Below, piece after piece: positions 1 to 9,298 of a stretch of DNA of 64,000 bases (within the stretch, counting starts at the first letter, position 1; the number at the start of each line of letters is the position of its first letter). The stretch spans positions 186,001 through 250,000 of the forward strand of contig NZ_JACHHA010000002.1 of NCBI RefSeq assembly GCF_014202495.1, in the 5' to 3' direction. The translations under genes and the position numbers were made by a program. Under the pieces are notes generated by a model. The model was not told where the DNA came from, ran no database searches, and saw nothing but the letters and a program-made list of their open reading frames with translations. The stretch comes from Cerasibacillus quisquiliarum (GTDB taxonomy: Bacteria; Bacillota; Bacilli; Bacillales; Amphibacillaceae).

Positions 1-1446
1 AGGTTGATAGCCGATTAATTCATAATCAAAGGAAGCATAACCTTTCGATTGTGATTTTAATTGATCAAAGAAGTCATAAACTATCTCTGATAACGGGATA
101 TGATAAATAACATTCACACGAATAGCATCTAAATATTCCATATTAACAAATTGGCCACGTTTTTTCTGGGAAATTTCCATGACAGGTCCAACAAAATCAT
201 TAGGAACCATTATCGTTGCTTCAACAAATGGTTCACGTACTTCTTCTATCTCTTGTTGTTCTGGCATATCTGATGGATTATCAACTTTCACAATCTCACC
301 ATCGGTCTTTTTCACTTCATAGATAACGCTAGGTGCTGTTGTGATTAAGTCAATATTAAACTCACGCTCTATTCGCTCTTGAACTATTTCCATATGCAAC
401 AAGCCTAAGAAACCACATCTAAACCCAAAGCCTAAGGCTTGTGATGTCTCTGCTTCATATTGTAGAGCGGAATCATTTAACTCTAAGCGTTCTAATGCTT
501 CCCGTAGATCATTATAATCATTGGTATCTATTGGATATAAACCGCAGAAAACCATCGGATTTAATTTCCGATACCCTGGTAACGGTTCCTCTGCTGGACG
601 ATCAACATGGGTAATTGTATCACCGACATGTGTATCTGAGACATTTTTTATTGAAGCCGTTAAATAACCGACATCCCCTACATCCAATCGTTCAACTGAT
701 TGTGGTTTAGGATTAAAGACCCCAACTTCATTGACTTCGAACTCTTTTCCTGTTGCCATCATTTTTATTTTATCGCCTACTTTTACCGATCCTTGCATAA
801 TACAAACGTAAGCAACTACACCACGGTAAGAATCAAATAAAGAATCAAATATTAATGCTTGAAGTGGTTCTTCTGGGTCACCACTAGGCGGTGGAATAGC
901 TTCAACAACACGCTCTAATATATCTTCAATACCTATATTAGCTTTGGCTGAAGCTAAGATGACATCATCTGGATCGATGCCAATCACTTCTTCTAACTCT
1001 TTTTTAACACGATCAGGATCCGCGTTTGGTAAATCAATTTTATTAATTACGGGAATGATTTCTAAATCATTATCTAGTGCTAAATAAACATTAGCTAACG
1101 TCTGTGCTTCTATGCCTTGTGCCGCGTCTACAACAAGTATAGCACCTTCACAGGCAGCTAAACTTCTTGAGACTTCATATGTAAAGTCTACATGTCCTGG
1201 TGTATCAATCAAATGAAATGTATATTCTTCACCATTTTTACTTTCGTATTGAAGTTGTACTGCATTCAATTTGATTGTGATGCCGCGTTCACGCTCTAAA
1301 TCCATTGCATCCAGAAATTGTTCCTTCATTTCACGTTTAGTCAACGCTTTTGTATTTTCTAAAATCCGATCTGCTAACGTTGACTTCCCGTGGTCAATAT
1401 GAGCGATTATCGAGAAATTCCGGATGTTTTTTTGCTTTTTTGACAT
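1..1446 (-). CDS. lepA: Elongation factor 4 (LepA), C-terminus cut by window edge
   Basis: Translational GTPase that acts on the ribosome and is thought to back-translocate or remodel stalled or initiating ribosomes. The 482 visible residues start [20 protein letters not shown]; the P-loop AHIDHGKS lies at residues 15-22, followed by DTPGH (G3) and NKID (G4), then the elongation-factor domains and the sequence [20 protein letters not shown] typical of LepA. About 120 C-terminal residues, including the LepA-specific C-terminal domain, lie outside the window. The ATG at 1446 follows the ribosome-binding site TTAGGAGTG at a normal distance. The gene follows yqxA on the same strand as in B. subtilis, but has its own sigma-A promoter at 1548-1576. 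Confidence 0.97.
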   Translation of the reverse strand, partial: MSKKQKNIRNFSIIAHIDHGKSTLADRILENTKALTKREMKEQFLDAMDLERERGITIKLNAVQLQYESKNGEEYTFHLIDTPGHVDFTYEVSRSLAACEGAILVVDAAQGIEAQTLANVYLALDNDLEIIPVINKIDLPNADPDRVKKELEEVIGIDPDDVILASAKANIGIEDILERVVEAIPPPSGDPEEPLQALIFDSLFDSYRGVVAYVCIMQGSVKVGDKIKMMATGKEFEVNEVGVFNPKPQSVERLDVGDVGYLTASIKNVSDTHVGDTITHVDRPAEEPLPGYRKLNPMVFCGLYPIDTNDYNDLREALERLELNDSALQYEAETSQALGFGFRCGFLGLLHMEIVQERIEREFNIDLITTAPSVIYEVKKTDGEIVKVDNPSDMPEQQEIEEVREPFVEATIMVPNDFVGPVMEISQKKRGQFVNMEYLDAIRVNVIYHIPLSEIVYDFFDQLKSQSKGYASFDYELIGYQP

Positions 1447-1547
1447 AAATGCTGTTCACTCCTAAGCGTCATTTCCATAAGATCATATAAATTATCAATT
1501 ATCTTTTTTATACTAAATCTCTAAGTTGACATAAATCACTAGGTTAA

Positions 1548-1576
1548 ATTATATCAATACGTCCACAACGTTTCAA
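1548..1576 (-). promoter_or_regulatory. Sigma-A promoter of lepA
   Basis: On the minus strand TTGAAA (1571-1576) and TATAAT (1548-1553) are separated by exactly 17 bp, about 100 bp upstream of the lepA start. This allows vegetative lepA expression independent of the sporulation genes gpr-spoIIP-yqxA upstream. Read from sequence; no transcript data. Confidence 0.75.
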
Positions 1577-1615
1577 GAACAACTCATTTATAGATTTAGA
1601 GCATCGGAAGTTATG

Positions 1616-1909
1616 TTAAAATAGTAACGATGATATTTGATATATGACTTGTACAACACCTTCATAAAATCCTGTTACAATTTTTTCTAAACCAGTAGCT
1701 AATTTTTGTGTAAAATGAGGTGATTGCTTTTGCGTATTCAATGTGTGCATTCGTTCTTTTTCAATATTAATATCAAGTGATTCACTGTATTTAATAGGAT
1801 AGATCGCGTTTTCTTCAAAATGATGAGACTGTTTATCAAGCCCAAACAACATCCCAATGAGAAAAAATATTACGAAACATAGAACAAATATTGTAAAGCG
1901 AGCCATCAT
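1616..1909 (-). CDS. yqxA: YqxA family protein (DUF3679)
   Basis: Small protein of 97 residues with one N-terminal membrane segment (about residues 4-24, FTIFVLCFVIFFLIGMLFGL) and a polar remainder. Its length, topology and place between spoIIP and lepA match YqxA (DUF3679) of Bacillus. The start overlaps the spoIIP stop by 4 bp (ATGA), implying translational coupling and co-expression with spoIIP during engulfment. The family has no firm biochemical function. Identification rests on position and overall shape more than on a motif. Confidence 0.8.
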   Translation of the reverse strand: MMARFTIFVLCFVIFFLIGMLFGLDKQSHHFEENAIYPIKYSESLDINIEKERMHTLNTQKQSPHFTQKLATGLEKIVTGFYEGVVQVIYQISSLLF

Positions 1910-3207
1910 TTTTTCACCTCAATCGATTGATTAACTTTCTCCGCATCCCAATAATATTCAGAAAAAACTTCAGCAAACACGTCTGTTGTTCGATATAATT
2001 CATCCCAATTATTTTCCACGCCACCAATTTCTAATAAAATCGCATGGTCTGATAAATCTTGATTAAAGACTCCGTTAGTACCAGGCCCTTTTTTTTGAAA
2101 AATCCCTCTACTTATACCTGGATATTTCTTTTCCAATAAATAATGTAAGTCTGTTGCAAATTGTAAATTCCGTTCATAATTTGCATGTTCAGCTCCAACA
2201 ACAAACATTATTTTCGCATAATCTTTTCCCTTTATTTTTTTCGTCGTTTTATCATATCCTTGAGAATCCCTATGAATATCAAATACATAAACGACATCAC
2301 GGTATTTTGATAAAGCTACTTCGACTGTTTCTCTTGCCACTTGATATGATTTCGGATATTTCATACCCCTATCTTTTAAAACTTGCATATGGTCTGTCTG
2401 ATCAACAATTGTCCCTATTCCTGCTGATTTTAATGCTTTTTCTAGTCGCTCACTAAGTTTTGTCACATTTGCTTCATGATGGAAAGCTAGATTTGCATTT
2501 GATACGTCAGGCAAAGCAGGCAAGAATGATTCACGATTGTGTGTGTTATATATAAAAACAACATTTTTGTCTCCTGTTGTTAATGATGTTTTTACTTTTG
2601 AATTTGTACGATCTTTATGGTCGTCATTAATGATAGCATGACGGTCCTGTAGAATATCTTCTAAAGGAGCAGCAGATTCCATTGGTAAATTAGTATAGTC
2701 TGTTCCCTCTCCTGCTAACAATATTTTTGTATCAAAAATTTGAAAGCCTGGTAATTCATTACCAAGCAGGCTCCTGACATCATTTAACTTAACATCTGTC
2801 GCTATTTGAAACAATGATGATGAAATGCTTGGGAATTGTTCCAATTCTGTCGCATGACGAAAAGCACGATTTTCCATTCCAAATAAATGAAGAAATGTTG
2901 CACTCTCTACTTTATTTGTCCATTCTGTCAATATTTGTGATGAGATACGATATGTCGGAGAAACAGTTGTTAATAGCCCAATTAATATAAATGTGAAAAA
3001 AACACTAAGAAAATAGACACTTCCTTTTTTTATCAAACGTATCAAGGATAATTCTCTACGTTTAAACAACTTATCACCCCATTTTCTACTAGAATGTTGC
3101 TCTATTATAAAACTATGAAAATGGGTAGAAAAGTAGAACAAGCTTCTTAATTGTTTTGTTTTCAAGTGATTTAAACTACCAGCAAGCTTATCTATATTAT
3201 GCTCCAT
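1906..3207 (-). CDS. spoIIP: Stage II sporulation protein P (SpoIIP)
   Basis: Membrane-anchored peptidoglycan amidase/endopeptidase of the SpoIIDMP engulfment complex, acting in the mother cell to thin septal peptidoglycan. The protein has 433 residues: a transmembrane anchor near residues 65-85 after a basic N-terminus, then the SpoIIP domain from about residue 200. Visible signatures are the metal-site motif YNTHNRES, the region DIHRDSQGYDKTTKKIKGK and ILLEIGGVENNWDEL near the C-terminus. It lies downstream of gpr and overlaps yqxA by 4 bp. Length and motifs are typical of the family. Confidence 0.95.
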   Translation of the reverse strand: MEHNIDKLAGSLNHLKTKQLRSLFYFSTHFHSFIIEQHSSRKWGDKLFKRRELSLIRLIKKGSVYFLSVFFTFILIGLLTTVSPTYRISSQILTEWTNKVESATFLHLFGMENRAFRHATELEQFPSISSSLFQIATDVKLNDVRSLLGNELPGFQIFDTKILLAGEGTDYTNLPMESAAPLEDILQDRHAIINDDHKDRTNSKVKTSLTTGDKNVVFIYNTHNRESFLPALPDVSNANLAFHHEANVTKLSERLEKALKSAGIGTIVDQTDHMQVLKDRGMKYPKSYQVARETVEVALSKYRDVVYVFDIHRDSQGYDKTTKKIKGKDYAKIMFVVGAEHANYERNLQFATDLHYLLEKKYPGISRGIFQKKGPGTNGVFNQDLSDHAILLEIGGVENNWDELYRTTDVFAEVFSEYYWDAEKVNQSIEVKK

Positions 3208-3229
3208 TAGTCAATAGACAAAGACTTAC

Positions 3230-3316
3230 ATCCTAGGTACGAATGCACGCTTCTTTCCATTAATCACGACGGCTTGAAAAGCGAGACCTTATATTATGGT
3301 GCATTGTACCTAGAAT
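3230..3316 (-). repeat. Long inverted repeat between gpr and spoIIP
   Basis: The arm at 3233-3248 (CTAGGTACGAATGCAC) is complementary to 3299-3313 (GTGCATTGTACCTAG) with a single extra base. Pairing resumes outside with CAT/ATG after one mismatch. The loop is 50 nt. It lies wholly in the gpr-spoIIP spacer. There is no T-run directly after either arm, so it is not an obvious terminator; it could be a processing or leader structure. Confidence 0.6.
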
Positions 3317-3351
3317 GGTGATGATGCACTAAAGTACATATAAAGAACAAG

Positions 3352-4437
3352 TTAGCGTGTATACGCTGATAAGTTATCCACATCTATTGTTTCATGTAAG
3401 GCTGCATTAATACCAGAAGCCAGTACATGAGCCATGTTCTTCATAAAATCATCAACTTCTTTTGGCGTTACAATCATGTTTTTTCCAAGTGGTGAAAGTA
3501 CTTCACTTATTAAAGAACGCTTGTCTTCTTCTGATAAAGTTCCAACCATACCTAAAAAAGTTTGCCGTTTTTCAAGATTAGGTAAATCTGTATCATTAAG
3601 TTCTTGTTTTCCAAAAGTAAAGCCACCCGGTAATAAAGATTGGAACGGTCTGTCTTTTTCTTTCCATGTACGGCCAAAATGTTTTAATAAATAATCAATT
3701 GTATCACTTGTAATTGTAACGGCATCAACAACTGTCGGTACACCAATTGCAATAACGGGAATACCAAAAGTATGTTTACTCAATTCCTTACGTTTGTTTC
3801 CTACACCAGAACCAGGATGTATTCCTGTATCAGATATTTGGATCGTTTCATTAATTCGATCAATCGATCGTGAAGCTAATGCATCGATTGCAATTACAAA
3901 CTCAGGTTTATATTGTTCTATAATCCCTGCTATAATTTCGCTCGTTTCTATTCCTGTTACGCCCATAACACCAGGTGTTACAGCCGCTACCGGTCGATAA
4001 CCTTTTGCCACTGTTTCAAATTCCAATTCAAATAAATGATTCGTCACCAATACTTTTTCAACTGTCATCGGACCTAAAGCATCTGGTGTAACATGCCAAT
4101 TTCCTAAACCGACAATTAATCCTTTGTCATTCTTATGAATGTGATTTAACTTTAAAATATTTTCTAATTCAGAAGCTAATATTTTAGCCGCTGCTTCCTG
4201 ACTGGCCGTATCTTGTTTTTTGACACCGTCTGCATATATTGTTACGTAATGTCCTCTTTTTTTTCCTGTTTTTCGTGCGCCTTCATCATTAATTTTAACG
4301 TATGAAATTTTTATACCATCTTTCTTTACATCACGTACTGTAATGCCTTCACTTTGTCCTTCTTCCTTACCATACATATCCTTAGCCTCTACAGCTAAAT
4401 CTGTTCGAACAGGATTAAATTGATCATCATTAACCAT
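3352..4437 (-). CDS. gpr: GPR endopeptidase, germination (spore) protease
   Basis: Aspartic-type self-processing protease that starts degradation of small acid-soluble spore proteins at germination. It is made in the forespore as a zymogen. The protein has 361 residues, close to the family length. The pro-segment cleavage region RTDLAVEA (residues 11-18) resembles the SASP sites that GPR cuts. Further family sequences include [30 protein letters not shown] and [16 protein letters not shown]. Divergent from rpsT, upstream of spoIIP. A sigma-G-like promoter lies at 4469-4498. Confidence 0.97.
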   Translation of the reverse strand: MVNDDQFNPVRTDLAVEAKDMYGKEEGQSEGITVRDVKKDGIKISYVKINDEGARKTGKKRGHYVTIYADGVKKQDTASQEAAAKILASELENILKLNHIHKNDKGLIVGLGNWHVTPDALGPMTVEKVLVTNHLFELEFETVAKGYRPVAAVTPGVMGVTGIETSEIIAGIIEQYKPEFVIAIDALASRSIDRINETIQISDTGIHPGSGVGNKRKELSKHTFGIPVIAIGVPTVVDAVTITSDTIDYLLKHFGRTWKEKDRPFQSLLPGGFTFGKQELNDTDLPNLEKRQTFLGMVGTLSEEDKRSLISEVLSPLGKNMIVTPKEVDDFMKNMAHVLASGINAALHETIDVDNLSAYTR

Positions 4438-4468
4438 TAATAACAGCCTCCAAAAAGGTTATTAAGAG

Positions 4469-4498
4469 TATCATTTGCAATTATTGATTCATTCATGC
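4469..4498 (-). promoter_or_regulatory. Candidate sigma-G promoter of gpr
   Basis: On the minus strand GCATG (4494-4498) and AATGATA (4469-4475) are separated by 18 bp. This fits the forespore sigma-G pattern (-35 GHATR, -10 CATNHTA) except for the first -10 base. It lies about 32 bp upstream of the gpr ATG, and gpr is a known sigma-G gene in Bacillus. Confidence 0.6.
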
Positions 4499-4576
4499 AA
4501 AATATATGTATAGCTTTTAATTTAAAATATTTATTTTCCGAATAATTAGAATATATAACTTGAAGGAGAGATTTAA

Positions 4577-4837
4577 ATGGCTAATATTAAATCGGCTATT
4601 AAACGTACGCGAACAAACAATAGAAAGCGGCTACAAAATCAAAAAGAGCGCACGACAATGCGTTCTCATATTAAAGCTGTTGAAGTTGCAATTGAACTAA
4701 ACGATAAAGCAAAGGCTCAAGAGGCATATCAATCTGCCGTGAAAGTGATTGACAGAGCTGTTCAAAAAGGCATTATTCACGCTAATAACGGTAATCGCCA
4801 AAAAGCAAGATTAGCAAGAAAAATGAAACTACGCTAA
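4577..4837 (+). CDS. rpsT: 30S ribosomal protein S20
   Basis: Primary 16S rRNA-binding protein of the small subunit body. The 86-residue, very basic protein begins MANIKSAIKRTRTNN and continues with the family pattern KGIIHANNGNRQKARLARK. Both length and sequence are typical. The ribosome-binding site GAAGGAGAG precedes the ATG. It is divergent from gpr and convergent with holA, an arrangement conserved in Bacillus. Transcription ends in the palindromic hairpin that overlaps its stop codon. Confidence 0.98.
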   Translation: MANIKSAIKRTRTNNRKRLQNQKERTTMRSHIKAVEVAIELNDKAKAQEAYQSAVKVIDRAVQKGIIHANNGNRQKARLARKMKLR

Positions 4838-4874
4838 ATAAAAAACGACCGATTCGGTCGTTTTTTATTTAGCG
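4832..4874. terminator. Bidirectional terminator shared by rpsT and holA
   Basis: A perfect 43-bp palindrome with 21-bp arms around one central base. Its core is AACGACCGATTCGGTCGTT, flanked by A-runs and T-runs in both directions. The last codon and stop of rpsT lie in the left arm, and the last codons and stop of holA in the right arm. Confidence 0.93.
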
Positions 4875-5887
4875 TCATAGGTTACTAAGTGATGTAATAA
4901 CAGTTCGAAGGCAATATTTTTGTCCATTCTCCCTTGTTTTAATATTGCATCAGTTTCAGCTAATTGATTGATAATATATTTTAATCGTTTAATCGAAAAT
5001 TGGCGTTCCCTGTCATGGGCAACTTTTACAACATAAGGATGAACTCCTAAACTTTTCTGGATTTGTCCTTGAGTATATCCTTTTTGCTTTAAAAGCTTAA
5101 CCCTTAATATCATGCGGAATTGATAAGCTAATAAACCAATTAATGGGATTTGCTCCTCTTTTTGCTTCATTAAATCATGATAAATGGCAATCGCTTTATA
5201 AAGATCGGCTGTCATAACTGCATCTACCAAACGTAAGGCTGAACTAGTTGGCGTATGGGATACCATTTCCCCTACAATGTCTTTCGTAATGACACCACCT
5301 TTACCTACATACAGTGCAAGCTTATTTATTTCACTCTCTAATAATTGAAGGTTTGTTAATAAGTCAGGATCAAGCAAATAAAGAGCTTCCTCTTCAATCG
5401 TAACATGTAAATCTTCTGCTATTTTAATAACCCATTTTTCTGCTTCGTGTGGTTTAACAGTTTCACATAAAGCGATCGTTGCTTTTTGCTTCAAAAGTTT
5501 TGTTATTTTTTTACGGCTATCTATCTTATCAGAATGAAGTATAAATACAACAATCGAATAATTAGGTGGAGCCTGTAAATACTCTTCCAGTACTGACAAT
5601 TGATGCTCAAAGGGTAGTTTCTTTGCTTTCGCTTGTAAAAAGACAGGATTTATAGCAAAAATGAGTTTTTTCCCTTCAAAAAAAGGATATGTCATCGCAT
5701 CAGCTAAAACATCTTGAATAGGGGTTTCAGTTAAATCGTATGTCATTATATTTGCTGGATCTGTTTGAACTTGTTTAATAAAAAGGTCTTTTATTCGCTG
5801 GATAAAAAATGTTTCCTCTCCATAAACTAGGCTAACGAGTGGAATATCATTGTTTTTTAGTTGGCGACTTAAATTAAAATAAGTCAT
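4865..5887 (-). CDS. holA: DNA polymerase III subunit delta (YqeN)
   Basis: Delta subunit of the clamp loader, which opens the DnaN sliding clamp during replication. 340 residues from the chosen ATG at 5887 (MTYFNLSRQLKNN). An in-frame ATG 18 bp upstream was rejected because GGGGGAG, a strong ribosome-binding site, lies between the two starts. Family features include the N-terminal AAA+-like fold with LVSLVYGEETFFIQ, and the C-terminal collar domain with ALRLVDAVMTADLYKAI and LAYQFRMILRVKLLK. It lies next to rpsT, yqzM and comEC as in Bacillus. Confidence 0.93.
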   Translation of the reverse strand: MTYFNLSRQLKNNDIPLVSLVYGEETFFIQRIKDLFIKQVQTDPANIMTYDLTETPIQDVLADAMTYPFFEGKKLIFAINPVFLQAKAKKLPFEHQLSVLEEYLQAPPNYSIVVFILHSDKIDSRKKITKLLKQKATIALCETVKPHEAEKWVIKIAEDLHVTIEEEALYLLDPDLLTNLQLLESEINKLALYVGKGGVITKDIVGEMVSHTPTSSALRLVDAVMTADLYKAIAIYHDLMKQKEEQIPLIGLLAYQFRMILRVKLLKQKGYTQGQIQKSLGVHPYVVKVAHDRERQFSIKRLKYIINQLAETDAILKQGRMDKNIAFELLLHHLVTYDAK

Positions 5888-6229
5888 ATCGTCTCCCCCA
5901 TACATAAAGTATATATATATGGTACGCTGTTACACATTGTTTCGCAAGCAGTGATTTCAATCTATTTGTACATAATTAAAAGGAGGGCATAACTTCCCTC
6001 CTGATCTATATCAACGTATAAGCAAAAGCTTTATACGATTATTTATAGCCTAACCGGACATGATAAAAATATCGCTGACAACTCTTACTAATTATGACGT
6101 GTTTTGTCTCTTCATAATCGTTATGGTTTTAAATTGTGATGAAACAATGAAACCTTTTATTAAAAGTGGATTTTTTTGATCATTTATCTTATACTAGATG
6201 TTAGTGAATGGAGCTTAGGAGGGTTAGTT
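5888..6229. other. Intergenic region upstream of yqzM with two hairpins
   Basis: 342 bp between the divergent starts of holA and yqzM; no credible coding frame. It holds AGGAGGG/CCCTCCT (5981-6003, 8-nt loop), followed on the minus strand by CTTTTAATT as in an intrinsic terminator, and a second inverted repeat CGTATAAGC/GCTTTATACG (6013-6037). An AT repeat (tatatatata) near 5912 lies just upstream of holA. No minus-strand gene lies upstream of the first hairpin, so a small RNA ending there is possible but unproven. Confidence 0.45.
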
Positions 6230-6364
6230 ATGAATGAATTTGAAAAAGATCCACAATCAAAAAACTTAGACGTTGCTGATTCCATAAAAGGGTTTACTTT
6301 TTCATTTTTATATTTTTTATTAATCTTTGCTATTGGTGTTTTTATTAGCGTATTGTACTCATAA
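6230..6364 (+). CDS. yqzM: YqzM family small membrane protein
   Basis: A 44-residue protein starting MNEFEKDPQSKNLDVADSIK, followed by one hydrophobic segment (about residues 22-43). Sequence start, size and the place between holA and comEC match YqzM of B. subtilis; function is unknown. The start at 6230 is chosen because TTAGGAGGG lies at the right distance. A longer frame from 6176 adds 18 residues without a ribosome-binding site and lacks similarity to the family. Confidence 0.85.
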   Translation: MNEFEKDPQSKNLDVADSIKGFTFSFLYFLLIFAIGVFISVLYS

Positions 6365-6383
6365 GGTAAAAAGGTTACATAAT

Positions 6384-6407
6384 AAAAGAGGCTGACACAG
6401 TCTCTTT
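6384..6407. terminator. Bidirectional terminator of yqzM and comEC
   Basis: AAAAGAGGCTG-ACA-CAGTCTCTTTT forms an 11-bp stem with one G-U pair and a T-run (6403-6410) on the plus strand. It lies between the convergent ends of yqzM and comEC. Confidence 0.8.
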
Positions 6408-6408
6408 T

Positions 6409-8682
6409 TTACTTTCTTAAAAATGTATCAAAATACCCCGTCTTATAATATCTGTAAATCACTGCACCTTGCACATCAGTTCTGTAAATATTAATACCAT
6501 TCTCTTCTAATGTCGTTATCACTTCTGGCGTAGGATGACCATAACGATTATTTCTTCCAGCTGATATGAGTGCATATGAAGGTTGAAGTTGTTGAATAAA
6601 TTGATGATCTGTTGACGTATTACTTCCGTGATGAGCTATCTTTATAACATCTACTTGCAGATTAGGATATCGCCTCATGATTTGCCGCTCAATACCTTTT
6701 CCAATATCACCTGTAAAGAGCCATGATTTATTAGCAAATAATGTATAAAGAACAAGTGAATTATCATTATCATTCCCAGCTTCTTTAATTGGGGATAGCA
6801 CGGTAAATGCATGATTACCAATGATTATTTTATCATTTACTTTTACACGTTTTAATACTGTTCCTTGTTCATTCCACTTTTTTTGTTGCCTCATATCAAG
6901 TTGATAATATGCGCTCATTATAATTTGGTTGACTGTAAAATCTTCCACAATATAATCAACACTTCCGACGTGGTCTATATCTTCATGTGATAAGATTAAG
7001 GCATCAATTTGTTGAATACCTTTAAAATTGAGAAACGGTTTAATAATTTGTTGAAATACACGTTCACTCGGCTTAGCTTCACCAAAAGAAAAGGTTGCAC
7101 CAGCATCATATAAGATAACACCTTTTCTAAAAGGCAATTCAATAACTAGCGCATCTCCTTGACCTATATCAAGCATTGTTACTGTTCCATATGGTGATAT
7201 ATAGGGTCGAGTAAACATTAACATTAAAAACAATGTAAGACCGGCGCCAACTTGAAAAGCTTGCTTTCGTTTTTCCTGTTCGATAAAATGCATAAATATT
7301 AAGAGTAATCCATAATATACGACAGGAAAATAGCTTGGAAATTCACCACCTGTCCATGAGACATTAAATATGATATCAATACGACCAAGTGAAGTTAACA
7401 TAAAGGAGTGAATATGATGAAAGATGACGTCAAAAAATCGATGAATAAAGGGAATTGGAAACATGAATAGTAATAAAAACATAGATGGGATAACAAACAA
7501 TGAAAAATATGGTACATATATAACATTGATGAGGATTGACAATGGATTAAATTGATAAAAGTAACTCAGTTGAAGTGGTACAATCATCATTTGTGCGATA
7601 AAACTTATGTTTAAGATTTGAAAAGGAAATGGAACATCTTGACGCAACCATTGTTTTGACAATATTAATCCAAATGTAACTAAAAATGAAAATTGAAAAC
7701 CAATATGATGCATCATTTCTGGTTCTAAAAATACAAATGCAATAAAAACAAAACTAACAACATCCATAATGGGCAACTTTATATTAAATTTTAAACATAT
7801 GAAAATAAAGCATGCCATCATACTTGCGCGCCAAACAGATGGATCACCACCAGCGATGATAGCATATATTGGTAGAAAGACAACAAAAAATGTTTCTGTT
7901 TTCTCCTTTGTCAAAAATCCAGTTTTTACAAAAGTCATATATAAAATACTAATAACGATGCCAACATGCAAGCCTGATATTGCTAGAACATGTGCCAGAT
8001 TCCAACGTCTAAATAATTCGACTGTTTCTTTTTCTATAAATGAATCATTACCAAATATTAATGCACTTAGCCAAGCTGCTGTTTCTGATCGATATGTGTT
8101 AAATATACGTTCTAATATAACGTGACGCAATGAATCAAAATGACTCATAATTGATTTTCCAGTACAATAAACATCATCTATAGACAGTGGGCGAAGCACC
8201 GTCTCTATCTGCTTCTGTGCCAAATATCTTTGATAATTAAACTGTCCAGGATTAGTTGCTTCATCAATAACAACCGACGCTGCATTTATCTTACATTTAG
8301 CTCCTCTAACGATATCATGACGTGTAGGAAATGGCGTTTGATTTTCTAAAAATAATTGCACAAGTCGTTTTTCTTTCGTTTCTTCGTCCTCGAATATGAA
8401 TTCAATTCGATTTTCTATGTTATTAACCGCACCGATTATTTTGCCTGAATATAGTCCCCTTTCTACACTATTCATTTGATTACTTTTCTGAACCGGTATC
8501 GTATTTAAGAAGTAAAAAAGGAATAAAATAGAAAGGACAAACGGCATGATCGGAATTCTCTTTTGGAGGGTTGCCCACATTAACCAACCAATATAACAAA
8601 AGAAAAGCCATTTGATTTCCATCATGACAGTAAAGAAACTGACAATGATTCCAAATGCCACAATATGCCAATACCCTTTCAT
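6409..8682 (-). CDS. comEC: DNA internalization-related competence protein ComEC/Rec2
   Basis: Polytopic membrane channel for transport of single-stranded DNA during transformation. 757 residues: an N-terminal membrane region and OB-like DUF4131 part (about 1-190), the Competence domain with many membrane segments (about 200-480, including HVLAISGLHVGIVISILY), and a C-terminal metallo-beta-lactamase-like domain (from about 510). The latter shows TMLDIGQGDALVIELP, LSHEDIDHVGS and KIAHHGSNTSTD, the motifs proposed for nuclease activity. Last gene of the comE operon; the start lies 9 bp after the comEB stop. Confidence 0.96.
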   Translation of the reverse strand: MKGYWHIVAFGIIVSFFTVMMEIKWLFFCYIGWLMWATLQKRIPIMPFVLSILFLFYFLNTIPVQKSNQMNSVERGLYSGKIIGAVNNIENRIEFIFEDEETKEKRLVQLFLENQTPFPTRHDIVRGAKCKINAASVVIDEATNPGQFNYQRYLAQKQIETVLRPLSIDDVYCTGKSIMSHFDSLRHVILERIFNTYRSETAAWLSALIFGNDSFIEKETVELFRRWNLAHVLAISGLHVGIVISILYMTFVKTGFLTKEKTETFFVVFLPIYAIIAGGDPSVWRASMMACFIFICLKFNIKLPIMDVVSFVFIAFVFLEPEMMHHIGFQFSFLVTFGLILSKQWLRQDVPFPFQILNISFIAQMMIVPLQLSYFYQFNPLSILINVIYVPYFSLFVIPSMFLLLFMFPIPFIHRFFDVIFHHIHSFMLTSLGRIDIIFNVSWTGGEFPSYFPVVYYGLLLIFMHFIEQEKRKQAFQVGAGLTLFLMLMFTRPYISPYGTVTMLDIGQGDALVIELPFRKGVILYDAGATFSFGEAKPSERVFQQIIKPFLNFKGIQQIDALILSHEDIDHVGSVDYIVEDFTVNQIIMSAYYQLDMRQQKKWNEQGTVLKRVKVNDKIIIGNHAFTVLSPIKEAGNDNDNSLVLYTLFANKSWLFTGDIGKGIERQIMRRYPNLQVDVIKIAHHGSNTSTDHQFIQQLQPSYALISAGRNNRYGHPTPEVITTLEENGINIYRTDVQGAVIYRYYKTGYFDTFLRK

Positions 8683-8691
8683 GCTTACAAA

Positions 8692-9258
8692 CTATTTATG
8701 CGAAAATAGTTGTTTTCCTTCCTCCTTTATTAGTTTCAATTTTTCTTTTGAAGCTCCCAAAGCTTCAATTGTATCAATTAATTTAGAAACGTAGGCTTCT
8801 TTTAATTCACGTTGTGGATCAAATGAGACTTTGTCAACAGTCACTTTTTCTACATGAATATTTGCTTCTTTGAACAGTTCAATAGCATAAGGATCGTTAC
8901 GATAATCATTCGCATAATAAACGGTATGAATGCCTGCTTGTATAATTTGTTTCGTACATTGTAAACACGGAAAATGAGTCACATATATATGTGCTCCCTC
9001 TGTAGCAACACCAAATTTTGCACATTGTAAGAGCGCATTTGCCTCAGCATGGACAGTTCTTACACAATGCCCATCAACGACATAGCATCCTTCATCCACA
9101 CAATGGACACTTCCTGAGACACTCCCGTTATATCCTCCTGCAATAATTCGTTTCTCGCGTACAATAGTCGCTCCAACCATTAATCTAGTACATGTACTAC
9201 GTAAAGCTAATAAATGACTTTGTGCCATAAAGTACTGATCCCAAGGTATTCTTTTCAA
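8692..9258 (-). CDS. comEB: ComE operon protein 2, dCMP deaminase family
   Basis: Zinc-dependent deoxycytidylate deaminase family protein of 188 residues. The zinc ligands and catalytic Glu are visible as HAE (His70, Glu72) and PCLQC (Cys98, Cys101). Additional Cys and His residues at 53-65 (CVDEGCYVVDGHC) are the extra metal site common in dCMP deaminases. Second gene of the comE operon. In B. subtilis comEB is not essential for transformation, so its role here may be dUMP supply rather than DNA uptake; that part is family knowledge. Confidence 0.94.
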   Translation of the reverse strand: MKRIPWDQYFMAQSHLLALRSTCTRLMVGATIVREKRIIAGGYNGSVSGSVHCVDEGCYVVDGHCVRTVHAEANALLQCAKFGVATEGAHIYVTHFPCLQCTKQIIQAGIHTVYYANDYRNDPYAIELFKEANIHVEKVTVDKVSFDPQRELKEAYVSKLIDTIEALGASKEKLKLIKEEGKQLFSHK

Positions 9259-9298
9259 TGTTATCCCTTCTATCTATTTTTTGGTCGTAGTCAAAAAG

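Noticed and set aside
6176..6229. Longer 62-residue version of yqzM
   Set aside because: The extension has no ribosome-binding site and overlaps the region where the leader and AGGAGGG site are expected.
7769..8125. 118-codon open frame on the plus strand inside comEC
   Set aside because: Shadow of the comEC coding frame; no start signal and no recognisable domain.
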